A DNA stretch of 64,000 nucleotides from Argentina anserina (taxonomy: Eukaryota; Streptophyta; Magnoliopsida; Rosales; Rosaceae), in the NCBI RefSeq assembly GCF_933775445.1, contig NC_065872.1, positions 19,530,001 to 19,594,000 on the forward strand, in the 5' to 3' direction. The notes beneath the pieces were generated by a model that was not told where the DNA came from, did no database searches, and saw nothing but the letters and a program-made list of their open reading frames with translations. Positions within the stretch are counted from its first letter, which is position 1; every line of letters begins with the position of its first letter. Of this stretch, positions 24,401 through 36,499 are shown piece by piece. Position numbers and translations under genes: made by a program.

Positions 24401-26488
24401 TGGATGGTTTCAAATAGATTACAAGCCCTAGAAACAGAGGAATTGAAAGGCAACCTAGTAAGCTTGGAGAAGTGAGACACTTCACAGTTCTTGATTTCTT
24501 GACTAATAGAAGGAAACAAAATGGACAACACTTTTTCTGATGGAAGAGCTAAACGGTGATGCCAAAGTTGTGTCTCGGGATTTCTACAGGAAGAGACTTG
24601 AAACGCCTGAGAAGGTTTAGAAATGTAGTACAGGCCATTCAAAAAAAACCCTTCACCAATCTTCTTCTTGGTGTTGATATCCTGAAAAATTACACTATGA
24701 GGAGAGAAAATGACTAGACAATTAAGGATTCTAATGATTCTACCCACAGACAACAATTGGAAGGGAAATGAAGGAATATATAGAGCTTCTGACTCTATTT
24801 GATCAGAAAATAACTTAATTTTCCCTTTTCCTAAAACTGTAGCACCCTTCCCATTTGCAACAGAAACATGTGAATATAATTTTTTAAAATCATGTAAATT
24901 CTCAAGTTTATTTGTCATGTGATCTGTGGCTCCAGAATCTATAACCCAATAATTATTCTCAGCATTTACTTGAAGTGCAGTTTTAAAGGCAGTCAAGATA
25001 CCTGAAATATCACTGTTCTTCACATGATCAGCTTCAGCAAGGAAATCGGCAAAATTGCTCAACAAGGCCATGTGATTTTCACTACTACCTCCACCAATTT
25101 TCTGTTTCTGTTGAAGATACACTGAAAAATCATTAATTAGAGCACATGGATTTGTTGTAAAATCCACAGATACACCAAGCTTTGAAGGAGTAGTAACCAA
25201 ATTAGCTTTGTGACCACTGCTGTTCCATGCTTTACCCTTGAGGTCTTTCTTGGCTTTTTCTTCCAAATACTTAACCTTAAGCTCTGGAAACAAAATCCAG
25301 CATTTATCTCTAAAATGATTACCACCACAATGAGTACATTTTCCGCCAGTCTTCATCCCTTTATCAGCATGTTTGAAACTGGAGATATATGCACTTGACT
25401 CAGCATGACTTGACTTTACCTCAAGATTCATAACCATCCTTCTAGTCTCCTCTCTTCGTACAGTACTGCAGACGGTTCTAAAAGAAGGAAGTTCAGAATT
25501 CATGAGAATATGACTTCTCAAATCTTCATAATCTGGACTGAGATTAGCAAGGAATTGAAATATCTTATCTTCTTCAGCTCGTTTAAGCAAGATAGTACCA
25601 TCAACAGTATGAGGTCTATAAAGATCAAGTTCATTCCACATGCTAGTTAACTTTCCAAGATACTGAACAAAAGAATTACCTTCTTGCTGAAGACTAGCAA
25701 TATCCTTTTTTAACTGAAAAACTCGAGCAGCATTATTTTGATTTCCATAAAAATCCTCAATATCTTTCCACATAGAACTTGCTGAAGAGGAAAAGTTGAA
25801 GATACCTGCCATGTCAGGCTCCATGGAATTGATAAGCCATGCTCGAACCAGTTGATCATTGCTAAGCCAATTAGTAAACTGATCAGATCCAATATCTGGA
25901 ATAACAACAGTCCCATAGATATAACCAAGCTTCTGTTTGCCTCCAAGAGCCAAAGTTACAGCTCTAGACCAGTTCAGATAGTTGAACTGATTCAATAATG
26001 CAGAACAGAGACATTGGTTTGTGTTTCCATCATTGTCTGAGGATATAGAACTAGAATTGGAAACAGTACCAAAGGGATTAACAGATGAAGAAGTTTCTTT
26101 TGTCATGATTAAACTAAACAACAAAATGAGCACAAAAAAAACAGTCTTACAAACCAAAGAGAATCGGAAGCAGAGGCAGGATACTAATGATCCTGCTCTG
26201 ATACCATGTGGAAAAACAAAGACATCAACACAGCTGTTTGGGATGATTTTCTCTCTAGAAATTGTATTGATAGTTTTTGATATACAAGGAGATTAGAATA
26301 TGTAGAAGAGAACCGTAAGAAACTAAACAACAGTATTAAAACCACTTAAAACTAAAACAGTATGGTATTAACACTGTAGCAACAAGTAGACCATGCTTCA
26401 GCCATGCCACAACCATAGACACACAGGTTGAGTGAAACCCCTTCATATCAATCACTAACACCATGTTGTATGACATATTATTTCAACA
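21494..26488 (-). mobile_element. Ty1/copia retrotransposon, 5.0 kb, TSD AGCAT
   Basis: LTRs at 21494-21787 (294 bp) and 26207-26488 (282 bp) run TGTTGAAATA...TTTTTCCACA on the minus strand and are almost identical apart from a 13-bp indel. AGCAT flanks both sides (21489-21493, 26489-26493). The primer-binding site TGGTATCAGAGCAGGA (26191-26206) matches initiator Met-tRNA. The polypurine tract GCCTGAGGAGGAG abuts the 3' LTR at 21788-21800. Gag-pol fills the interior in copia order (protease, integrase, reverse transcriptase, RNase H). Confidence 0.95.
21795..26157 (-). pseudogene. copia gag-pol, split by a frameshift in an A-run
   Basis: Two overlapping frames: 26157-22933 (gag, zinc knuckle at residues 274-286, protease DSG near 407, integrase with core Asp near 588, start of reverse transcriptase) and 22973-21795 (rest of reverse transcriptase with YVDDII, then RNase H with DWAGN and SAEAEY). 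The join is a homopolymer of ten A on the coding strand (22991-23002 region) at the conserved MDVK...AFLHG motif, where the frame slips by one. The likely gag start is the Met near 26106. The integrase zinc finger is also damaged: the second His of the HHCC set (normally in LGH) is replaced by Leu, and the second Cys by Ser. A sequencing error in the A-run cannot be excluded for the frameshift, but not for the finger residues. Confidence 0.88.
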
Positions 26489-26605
26489 AGCATCAGCTAT
26501 CATCTACTCGTCTTAATACCAGCTGTCTCAATCATTTTGATTGTAAAGCTCGCATCATGATCGCCTTCTAATTGCAAAATTTTCGGCGCTCGATTTGTTG
26601 CAAGA

Positions 26606-26606
26606 A

Positions 26607-26662
<56 letters not shown>
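26606..26662. repeat. (AAT)n microsatellite
   Basis: About 18 uninterrupted AAT/ATA units, just beyond the copia target duplication. Confidence 0.95.
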
Positions 26663-26663
<1 letters not shown>

Positions 26664-27024
26664 CGCAAACAGCTACAGAAATGATTAATTAGTAAAAAAG
26701 CATGCACTATAATGTATCTACATATTCATTTCAACAAAAATGAAAAGAACAGCATTGTTCGCAGTTCCTTCAATACTTCAAGTACAAACACCCTACTATA
26801 CAAGCTCCCTTGTACGCCATTAGCCTATTGCAGCATTGTATATTAATGTAAAAGGCATAAGACAGAACTACAAGACCAGCCAACTAGCAGATCGATAATT
26901 TGAGGCTTGGAACTTAGGTGTATAATCTCGAACATACTGGAAACCAGTAGAAAGAAATACGAACGAATTATGCACAAAATCTGACCTCAAATTGAAGCCA
27001 ATCAAAGCTAAAATAAAAGTGTTA
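26663..27024. other. downstream region of the lipase gene
   Basis: About 360 bp after the lipase stop, probably including its 3' UTR. No further feature seen. Confidence 0.4.
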
Positions 27025-30000
27025 CTATTTCAGGGCATTTGATTCCCTATTTAGCTGTATATCTCCAGACTCGGTTTTCTTAAATAGCTTTTGAACCACA
27101 AGATCCCAGTTAGTCCTTCCGCTTGTGGACTTTGACTTTGTGTCCGACACATCTTCAGCCTCACTCTGCGGAGCCTCATCTGGTCTTTGATCCTCGGAGG
27201 CTACCTCAGAAGCTGTTACAGCATAAGGCACATTTAAACTAACAGCTCTCTCCAATGCATCTTTGTGTTCCTTTTCAAACGTCTGCATCCTCTCTAGTTT
27301 TTGTATCTTTGGAGCAGTTGTTATGGTCTCAGAACTACTCTCCCTCATTCTCTGACAACAATTCAATAATTGTAAATTGTTAAGCAGAAATAACGCTAAT
27401 TAAATAATCCAATTGCAATCAGGCAAATTAAAACATGTTAGTTCTAAAGCATGATTCCTATAGGCTAGTGTGCTCAGAGGTACGGGATACAGATTAAATT
27501 TAAAGCACCATTGTATCAACTGGTTATGTTACGCCTTCCAGTACGAAGAAGGAAGAATACATATCACGGTAAGTCTCTATATAAAGCTTGATGTAATCCG
27601 CTAAAGATGTAATTTAGACACTGCTGACTGTAGAATGTAAGGGGACAACCTTCACAATGTCTCAGAAGAAGAAACAAGTGATCGGAAAAGAAAGGAAAAG
27701 GTTACCTTTTCCTTTAAGCAGTTGCTTTGCCTAATAATTTGACCGGAAAAATTAAAGTTTCTTTCCACCATTTACACTCGAGACAAATAAAGAGAACGAT
27801 AATAATCCGCAATGCTCTATTCTGCTCAAACTAACATGATCCCTAATTGTCCTTTACTTATTATCTCTTGTTCCACAATGCTCATTCTAGAAAATTCAAA
27901 ACCTGAAATTGGTATTCTGTAGATGATATTGGGCATAAATGAGATCTTATATTTTTACCATCACAACAAAGTGACCCCTGCTACTATAAAGTAATCTCAT
28001 GCTAAAAACATTATGTACAATTCCTCACAAAAACAACAAATATATAGATATATATATATATATCTAATGGTTTAAATAGCGGTTATCAGCATCGTATCGG
28101 TTTTATAAAATAAAGATATAACGGGGATATATCGAGATATATCGGATTATATCAGATTTATCGTTTTTGCTAATTTTTAATTAAATTAAATATATTTATA
28201 AACATATACTTCAAAATATACCAAATAAACTTAAGAAATTAAAACTTATATTTCAAAATATACCAAATAAACTTCATAAACAAAAAATATTTGATTGTTT
28301 TGACAATTAAAATAAATAAATAAATAGTATTAATTAATAAAAATAGAATTAATCATTCATCATAAACTCTCTCGTCATCGAATGCTATCGACGAATCTTT
28401 CTTTTTTTTTAAAATTTTTTTCATCGAATGCCATCGACGAATCTTTCATTTTCTTTAAATTATTTTTTCAAAACAACGTGGTTTTAAAAATTAAAAATTA
28501 AAAACACCGATATATCGCCCTTTAACTTGATTTTTCGGATTGACCAATATAATAGACCGATAAACAACTTATCATATCGTTTTCTTAATATCGAGGATAT
28601 ATCGAGATATTTAGAACATTGTATATATCACTATATATTATGTAGACTAGAGCTATTTAGCACTTTGATTTATATACCACAGCCATTATAACGCTTTTGT
28701 ATGCTCAGGTTTCTTCAGGGGTTTAGTTCACTACAATCTTTCTACCTATGGCAGATAATTAAAATTGAAATTTCGTCTTGATTGTATAAAATTGCAAGCT
28801 TTTTCTTCAATCCACCTTGTATCATACTTTTGATTACAGCTACTCTCTACCCTTTCCTTATAGTTATCTCCTCTTGTCCCCCATATTTTCATAGTGATCT
28901 GCTCTGAATGCCTAGATAAATTTGAACAATCAATATTTATGCTAAGGTTATCTTAATCACAGGACAATCTTAAGGGTCAAGACAGAAGTATCTGCTGCCT
29001 GGCTTATTCCATACAACAAAAATATATGAATGTCAGGACGGTTATTTTATTCTCCAAGATATCTATTTTTCTTGATCAATCAAGATAGCTAACCGAGTAA
29101 GTATGTCAAGCAAAGCAGGAAGTCCAAGACCATGTTTTAATTTTGCAGATTAAATAGTAAGATGAGAAAACAGGGAGTAGATGTTAGAATATAGGACATT
29201 AGGAACTTCATATCCAATTGCATTATAATGACCATTCATATTATCACATGGCAAGTTATGGTAATCTATGTACTTATGCAATGATGAAAGTTATGTTACA
29301 CTTACTTCTAGAGCCTTCCGTGCTTCCCGTTCTATCCAGATAATCGCATGATCTGATGTAGCATTACATGACAAGACGATATGTTCAAATCTCCCATCAA
29401 CAGGAATGGCAGTTCTGACCTCTGGAGGATACCTCCCACATCTATAAAATAAAGAATGAGACACTCAAGACAGATGTGATGAACTGACTGAATTTAATAA
29501 CAGCGTACCACTAGTCCACATGTCATTTCAAAAAGTCGACTTTATTCAACATCATCAGAAATATATAACTGCAGAAGCCCTTCACCGTTAAGAGAGTGAA
29601 GCTTTGAGCACTGATAGTATGTGATTCCATTGGATGGAAAGGCACAAAAGTGCAGTTGCTTAGCTGAGCATTATAATAACTCTTTTGGTACCATTTTTAT
29701 TACATAACCAAAAGTTCTTCTCAATTATAGACCATAGCCTAGCATGAGGATGTATCCACCACAGTCCAAGACATACTCCTATACAGTCTTGCTAAACCAA
29801 AGAAACTTTTCAATGATAATATATCTTTTGACATTCAATACTGTTTACGGCAACCACCATGACAGATCATAGTACCATAAAACATGAATTGTTCAGCCAT
29901 CCTGGCTTTCTTATTTTCTAATTCAACAAGAATAATGTGGTAGAAGATTCTGAAAGGGGGGGGGGGGGGGGGGGGGGAAGAACTCATCGACCCAAAGGTT

Positions 30001-30736
30001 ATCCTTCAAATGAAACAGCCTTTATTTTTTGAAAGGGAAAATTGCTTCTTTATTAACATAAGGAGTTTACGATATTGTTGTGGGGCATGACTACTCTGAA
30101 GTCTCTATAACCTGACATCCACTATTAATTCTCAAATTGATAAATGAAATAGAGAAGTCTGTAAACACAAGATAAAAGCATTTGGATCAAATGACATATC
30201 CTCTACAGAACTAAATCTAAACTTTAAAGAAACTAACACCTATATTAAAGCCAAAACTCAAGATCCTTTACATAAGTGATTTACCTCCTGAAACAAGCTC
30301 CCTAAAAGATCATCCTATCTGTTCCATCCATCCCACCCACAAGGAGGACAAAACACATCTTCCTAGGAACATATCTCCTCTTGTTCTCTCCAAAGCTTAT
30401 TGCTCCCACTCAATAAGGCACTACAAGAAATTGGAACCCAAATCCAAAAGGTGGTTATCAGGTTTAAGATCATCTGACATTTTATCTTAAAATACAGCTA
30501 ATGAGTGATGCCCGGTATTCCAGATACTTTATCAATATAATACCAATATTGCCGAAATAGGTAGGGATATCAATGGACACTTTGAAATAGCTTACTTGAT
30601 GACTAAATTATAACTCATACATGGTGGAAATCGAAGGTAACTTAAGAGAAGATTGAAAGAAACAACCTACTACTTTATCACTATATTCTATCAGAACACC
30701 CACCTACCTAGGAATACAGTAGTCAGCAAGCTTGTA

Positions 30737-30774
<38 letters not shown>

Positions 30775-32820
30775 GATCGAGAGCGGCGAGGCGGAGCAGC
30801 GGCCCAGAGCAGCACAGCCGCACTCCTCACGGCAGGGCGATCCCATATGTACCCACCGGAGCTCCATCGGCGGTCGGAATCGCGAAGTCGCCAAAATTTG
30901 CCCAGAAATTGAATTTTCCAGATTCTGGCAGCCGTGGGTCTCCGCGGACCGGCACAGACGCACTACCCACCTCCCGGTGATCTCTTATGTGCCCACCGGA
31001 ATCGGGACGTCCGCACTTTAACGGCGGGTTACGGACGTCTGCTTTATAACCCGCCTATATATATATATATATTATCTGTCAGTTAAGGCGATTTTATAAT
31101 GAAAAAGGGAATAATGATCTTGTAAGCATATTCATTAGGTTCATAATTACCATACCATAAATGACTTACTATGATAATTGTCTCTGATCTACTTTTGATT
31201 CATGTGCACCTCTTTCTCTATGTATATACACTTTTCTTCTGTTGTGTAGAAAGAAGCCCAACACATCCCCAGTCAACCCCACTTTTATTCCACATTATAG
31301 GATGATGCCCGTCTAAGTAAGATTACGAAGTTTCTATATAATTTGAACTACTAAGATGCTTATATGAAAGGTGTTATGAAAAAGTACCGAGCATCGATTT
31401 CCTAGGTAAAACCTAAAGAGTCTGGTCACTCTTCTTCATCATAGTATGTAAAATTACACACTTGATCTTAAATTCTAGGCCTGTGGGTCAAGCTGCAGCA
31501 GCTACTGAGGATTAAAATCCATCTCAATGAATTCATATAGAATTCCAGTTGATATGCTATGAGCTTGGTTTGAGATTGTACAGACAGTATGAATTTCCAT
31601 GTGAAGGAGTTACTTGAAATGTGTGCAGGGCTACAATATATGCAAGGAATGCAAGTAAGGCAACACATATGTCTGAATTCCTCATTGAAATCATTGCCCT
31701 TGTTCATAGCAACAAAATGGCATCTAAAATTTTTTAGACTGAATATTGAGTCTGGTGGAATACCTGCAAAATTTGCGCTCTACAATATGATACATTCTAC
31801 CGGGTGCATAAAGCCTCCTGGGATCTCTAAGCTTCCTACCTTCCGGTATGAATGTATCTCTCAAACACACCAAAAACAACAAGCACGGCAAGCTGTCCAA
31901 AGCAGCCGGGGATCAATAGTTACTCCAATAATTCACAATGCAATTAGTCAAATAATGGTCAAACATAGAAAAATTACCAACCAGAAGATTGACTTGAATA
32001 TGTCTTCCAAGGGAGTAGCAGTTCTCGGCAAGAAATCGTCCTGCGAAAACCGAGTAAGAATCTACATTTTGTGTATTTTCCAATCACACAGATACACAAA
32101 ATCAACCTGAAATTAATTCACCTGCAGCACCACAGAGTGTATGACATCGGCGTACTTGACAGCCAAATTCAAGGACATACACCTCGCCGGAGCAAGAGCA
32201 TAGCATCGAACCTTACTCCGGGGGATGCCGCCGAGGCGGTCCCGGTGATTGACCACAATGACAGTCAGCAACGCGGCAACGCCGGAGCCCAAAGAGTGGC
32301 CGACGAAGACCATGTCGTAATCAGCGCCATTCTCAAGCCAGAGGCGCTTGAGAGTCTCGCCTTCCTCATTGAGAAGCCAAACGGCGGACTTGAGGAGGCC
32401 GTGGTGGACGTAGCCGCCGTCGAACATCTGCATTCCGAGCTTGTTGTCGAGGAGCAGCTTGTAGTCGCTCTCCCTGACGAGGTTGAGGCCGCGGACGGCG
32501 AGGACGATGTGGCGGTGGTCGTGGTCGACGTAGATGAGGTAGGGCGGCGCGTGGCCGAGGGTCTGCTCGTAGGTGACGCGCTTGACGATGCAGTCGGGGT
32601 TGAGGCGGTGGCCGCCTTTGGGGATGAGGACGGGGTTGCGGAGATCGGGCTCGTAGACGGCGAGGACGAGGCGGCAGAGGCGGGGGACGGGGTCGAACTC
32701 GCCGGCGGTGGCGAGGGTCCAGGTGTCGCTGTCGTCGGAGCCGACGTGGGTGCAGCGGCGCCAGAGCCAGCGCGTGCAGCCCAGCAGCATGACGCACTCG
32801 GCGCCGCAGAGAACGGACAT
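27025..32820 (-). CDS. class-3 lipase (diacylglycerol-lipase-like, calmodulin-binding heat-shock protein type), 5 exons, 449 aa
   Basis: Exons on the minus strand: 32820-32122, 32040-31982, 31892-31764, 29441-29306, 27351-27025 (699, 59, 129, 136 and 327 nt; 1350 nt). All junctions are GT-AG and phase-consistent. The first exon holds the alpha/beta-hydrolase core with the nucleophile elbow GHSLGSG (Ser176) and a short hydrophobic N-terminus. The next exons carry DDFLPRTATPLEDIF and RDTFIPEGRKLRDPRRLYAP, then VDGRFEHIVLSCNATSDHA, where the catalytic His is expected. The last exon is a charged, Ser/Glu-rich tail. This layout matches the plant lipase group once described as calmodulin-binding heat-shock proteins, thought to hydrolyse acylglycerols. 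Introns 3 (2322 bp) and 4 (1954 bp) are swollen by repeats. Exon 1 is far more GC-rich than the others. Family assignment is firm; substrate is unknown. Confidence 0.88.
28066..28620. mobile_element. MITE-like insertion in lipase intron 4
   Basis: Inverted ends AATGGTTTAAATAGC (left) and AATGTTCTAAATATC (right, reverse complement) bound 555 bp of AT-rich DNA with repeated GATATATCGAGATAT motifs. An internal ATCGAATGCYATCGACGAAT unit occurs twice (near 28378 and 28422). No clean target duplication was found, so superfamily is uncertain. Confidence 0.4.
29956..29977. repeat. poly-G run (22 bp) in lipase intron 3
   Basis: Uninterrupted run of 22 G. Its exact length may be affected by sequencing. 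Confidence 0.9.
30735..31072. mobile_element. GC-rich insert between two (TA)n tracts, in lipase intron 3
   Basis: A 297-bp GC-rich block (about 30758-31054) sits between (TA)n at 30735-30757 and (TA)n at 31055-31072, in an otherwise AT-rich intron. It opens with (GA)n and ends GGGTTATAAAGC on the complement near the TA tract. Two related segments, CCCATATGTACCCACCGGAG and CTTATGTGCCCACCGGAATC, lie about 140 bp apart. No inverted ends were seen. The setting resembles elements that insert into (TA)n microsatellites, but the class is unknown. Confidence 0.4.
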
Positions 32821-34300
32821 TGCTGACTGCGGCGGAGGCGGCGGAAAGGTCTGTAGAATCTAGAAAAGGAATTGGTGATGGGAACAAGGCAGGTTGTTAT
32901 TTGGGTTGAGTCTCACAGTGAATCAGTCCTCAGGCCTTTTTTCTGCTCTTTTTCTTTCCCTTTTCTTGGTTTTGTTGAGCTCAAAGTAGTTCTGCTTCGT
33001 CATCTTGTTTCTTTTTCTGTAGTTTTTTTCTTCTGCCAGGTAACCGATATATCGGCAAGGAAAATGAAATGAGCTCTTTTAAGTTCGGACACGACGATAG
33101 GAAAACAAAAGAATAACATGGGACGTCTTGTGACTTGTGTCGTGTCCCTTGGAACTAGGTTGGTATTACTTTAACTTTCAAAAAAAAATCTTCTCATGTT
33201 AATCGGCTGTGAATTAAAATAATTTTTCGTTGGGTAAATATGATTTTTACAAGTATTGTTTTTAAATAAATTATTTAATAAATTCTAAACAAAACTGCTG
33301 TATAAATAATTAGCGACTAAAAAACATGATTTTGTTTTAAGATATTAACAATGATTTATAGATAATGATATTATTTGAAATTTTACAGAAAAATATTAAT
33401 ATTTAGGAGCTTCTATTCATACAGCATTTAGACATTCCTCTTTTTTCAAGTTAATATTGACTTTGTCAACTGACGAATAAGAGAGCTTCTATTTATATCT
33501 TCAAAAACGATACTTAGACCATCCTAGTAATTAAACTTCTAATTTATTTTGACAAACAACTAAAATAGCACCCCAATTTTCCCAAAATGCCTATATTCCA
33601 ATAATATCAATAAAACTCTATTTTTTTACTTTAAAAATTCATTCAATTGATTCATACTTTTATAATTCATTTGATTCAAATCTATTATAACGATATCGAG
33701 TCTCTCAAGCTTGATATAATCACAATATAATAAAATTTATCTATAATTCATAACAAAAGTTGTAGATAAGTTTAGAAGTAGTATTTCATTTCTCCATCTC
33801 AGATTTCTGCCCTTAGCACAAATTACTGATTTAACATTTAACTTTTACTGTTTGACCTTTACCTTTTTACCAAAACAGTTTTACTAAACATTATATTTAT
33901 TGTTTTTGCTTTGTACTGTGAGTTATGCAAAACTCGACTTTACAAATTGGCGACCTAATTCACTTAACATTAGGGTAGTGTGTTCACATGGATTTCCACC
34001 GTTTGGAAATTACTATGTTTCCTAATTTTAAATTAATGTCAGAAAGTAATATAATTAAACTATATGTTTACGATTATCGAATATCTTCGACCATTTGTCG
34101 AAGATTACTTGAGATTATACGGAGTTTAATATCGACGATTAATAAGTAATCTGAACGTAATTAACTTACATCCAAATCAGATTACTTACTCAATATCCTG
34201 GTCAAACTAGGAAAACCATAGCTTGACCAAGTCAATAATCGTCAAGCCCTTAGAGCGGAGGATATCACTTAGAGTGGAGCAGCAGGACTTGGAGCTCAAA
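32821..34300. other. upstream region of the lipase gene and AT-rich intergenic DNA
   Basis: The first 250 bp probably hold the 5' UTR and promoter. Beyond that the DNA is strongly AT-rich with no recognised gene or repeat. Confidence 0.45.
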
Positions 34301-34859
34301 CGTCTACTACACTATCAGGTAAGGGAGCCGCCCGTTAGGTGAGTTGATACAAAATGAATAAAGCACCCAAGGAACACATAAACAGATTTGAACTTAATTG
34401 CATCCTCGAACCCAACAACACCATTCACCATCATAACCAAACCGCAAGGCACATACCAAGACTTAAATTGAAGCCAACCCATATCACATATCCAACCCAA
34501 TTCACATAATCTCTAAAATTCACCTTCCTCGTTTGACCACGTAGATCCTTCTTTTGGACTTTTGGAGTTCTCTCTCCAATTCGGATCCGGGTGCAACCCT
34601 TTTCGACTTGTGTGATGCGTTATTTAGATCTAATTGAATAGTGATGTTTTTCTTAATTATTTAAATTATACATTTTTGAGTTTTGAAAGTGTAGAACGAG
34701 AATCTGAAAACAAACGAGAATGCAGACACGTGTACAAAGAAAAATGTGATTTTTTTATAATCAAGCGCGGGGTTACAATCTTTGTGAACTCCTCTGATTC
34801 TATCACCGTATGTGACTTGGCTCAATGGTGACGTGCACTTGATCTTGAGAGTTTGAGTT

Positions 34860-35240
34860 TGATTTGGATTTGGATTTGATGAAGAACGAACGATTTGGTA
34901 GCTTGATAATTTTTCGTGGACTTGAGTTCGGATTTGGACTTGATGAAGAACGATCGATTTGGCAGCTTGATGATTCTTCGTGGACTTGAGTTCGGATTTG
35001 GACTTGATGAAGAACGATTGATTTGGAAGCTTGATGATTTTTCGTGGACTTGAGTTTGGATTTGGATTTGATGAAGAACGATCGATTTGGCAGCTTACTG
35101 ATTCTTCGTGGACTTGAGCTTGGATTTGGATTTGATGAAGAACGATCGATTTGGCAGCTTGATGATTCTTCGTGGACTTGAGCTTAGATTTGGATTTGTT
35201 GAAGAATGATCGATTTGGCAGCGTAATAATTCTTCGTGGA
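34860..35240 (-). repeat. 64-bp tandem array, about six units
   Basis: The plus-strand motif TTGATGAAGAACGATCGATT with TTCTTCGTGGACTTGAG recurs every 63-64 bp (for example 34939, 35003). Because 64 is not a multiple of three, the open frame that spans it on the minus strand is a by-product of the repeat. Confidence 0.88.
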
Positions 35241-35332
35241 CTTGGGAGATTTCGGGATTTGTCGAAAGTGATCTTGCTCAAGTGATTTTCTCTCTTCTTC
35301 TCAAGTCCCCCTTCTCTTCATGTTGAAGGGGG

Positions 35333-35340
35333 TATTTATA
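35333..35340 (-). promoter_or_regulatory. TATA box in the Tat-type LTR
   Basis: TATAAATA followed by a run of C on the minus strand, a typical plant core promoter in the right place within the LTR. Confidence 0.4.
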
Positions 35341-35755
35341 GTGTCAAGTCTTCTATTTTGTAGAATATTTTAATGACACTTAAATAATAAATTTCTTAAA
35401 TTGTATAATTAAATCAATATGTATTTTTTTGAATAATTTAAAATTAATTATGCTCATAACTAAATTAAACAAAAACAAATGATTTAATTATAACCGTTAA
35501 GGAATTTATTAATTTAATCAAATGTCTGATTACCATTTCGAATCGTCAATGACATTCAATTTTCCGATTCACGTCAGGATCACGTAACTTCGATTACGAT
35601 CATCCATTTATGTGCTGACACGAGTTTTATTCGGATCTGCACTTTGTTGACTTTTGGGCCACGTGTGCAATTTTGTCGGGCTCTTGGTCGATTTAATCAT
35701 TTAACGAAGATAATTTACTTCATTAAATTTCATGTGTCTACAAATGCCCCCACTT

Positions 35756-36499
35756 CAAATCGTGCTGCACACATGTCGTCGTCACGTGCCGAAAACGCAA
35801 TTTGAAGTATGTACTTTTATTTGGAGAGTTTGTGGACTCATTAGTTAGTCTTACAATTCTTTTATGCGTTTACTTTGTGACATACATCTTGCCTCCAGTT
35901 CTACATTTTCTGACGTGAGGTTACCCACTCATAACAAGACTTTTTCGGTGGACTCTTTATACTCCATAAATTCATCATTTAAAACTTTGAACTTGCAATT
36001 GATGTCGATCATAATCATCTCCTGCTTGTTTGTTGGTCCATTTTAAGGCTTGCAATTTCAGTGGCCAAAACATCTCTCTGCTTTTTTTTCGTCCACCATG
36101 ATTAGGCTCACGGGCTTTTGTATTGCCACCCTCTTTACTGGCCTCCATCTCCACACTCATATTTGCTACCCCATTGTCAACCACCAATAGCAACACTAGT
36201 TTTTTTTTTCTAAGTATCTAACAAACCATATTTTCATTAAAAATCTGTTCAGCGCATGTGTTCTGAGAATGTTTTAACATGGCCACACGTGGAGGCATCA
36301 TGAAGTTGAGTTCCTTTTCTCTTTGATACAGCACAGCAACCTCAATAATCCAGTAACATGATTACATGATGGAACCTCCTTAACCGGAAACTAGGCTTGC
36401 TAGAATTACAATTCTTGTGACTCATCTCCACCATTTTTTCCCGGGACTTCACTGAGCTTCCACGCCAGTCAAGCTCAACCCTGCCAAAGTACTCAATCT
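35756..36499. other. unassigned part of the Tat-type 3' region
   Basis: Between polypurine tract and gene fragments. A minus-strand frame (36196-35975) is open for 73 codons and Lys/Glu-rich but matches nothing I know. Confidence 0.35.

Larger units (their letters stand above)
34300..35742 (-). repeat. probable 3' LTR of the Tat-type element
   Basis: Starts TGTAGACACATG right after a polypurine tract on the minus strand. A TATA box TATAAATA lies at 35333-35340, about 400 nt into the LTR. The transcribed part then contains the 64-bp array. The far end is not defined. Confidence 0.45.

Noticed and set aside
30653..31021. Frames on both strands across the GC-rich insert in lipase intron 3
   Set aside because: Low-complexity (IYIYIY, RERERE) from TA and GA repeats, with no family similarity.
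32071..32826. 251-codon open frame on the plus strand, Ala/Val/Asp/Glu-rich
   Set aside because: Exact antisense of lipase exon 1. The long frame follows from the high GC content of that exon.
34661..35281. 206-codon open frame on the minus strand
   Set aside because: It is made by the 64-bp tandem array. The unit is not a multiple of three, so the translated motif changes frame from unit to unit; no protein-like conservation.
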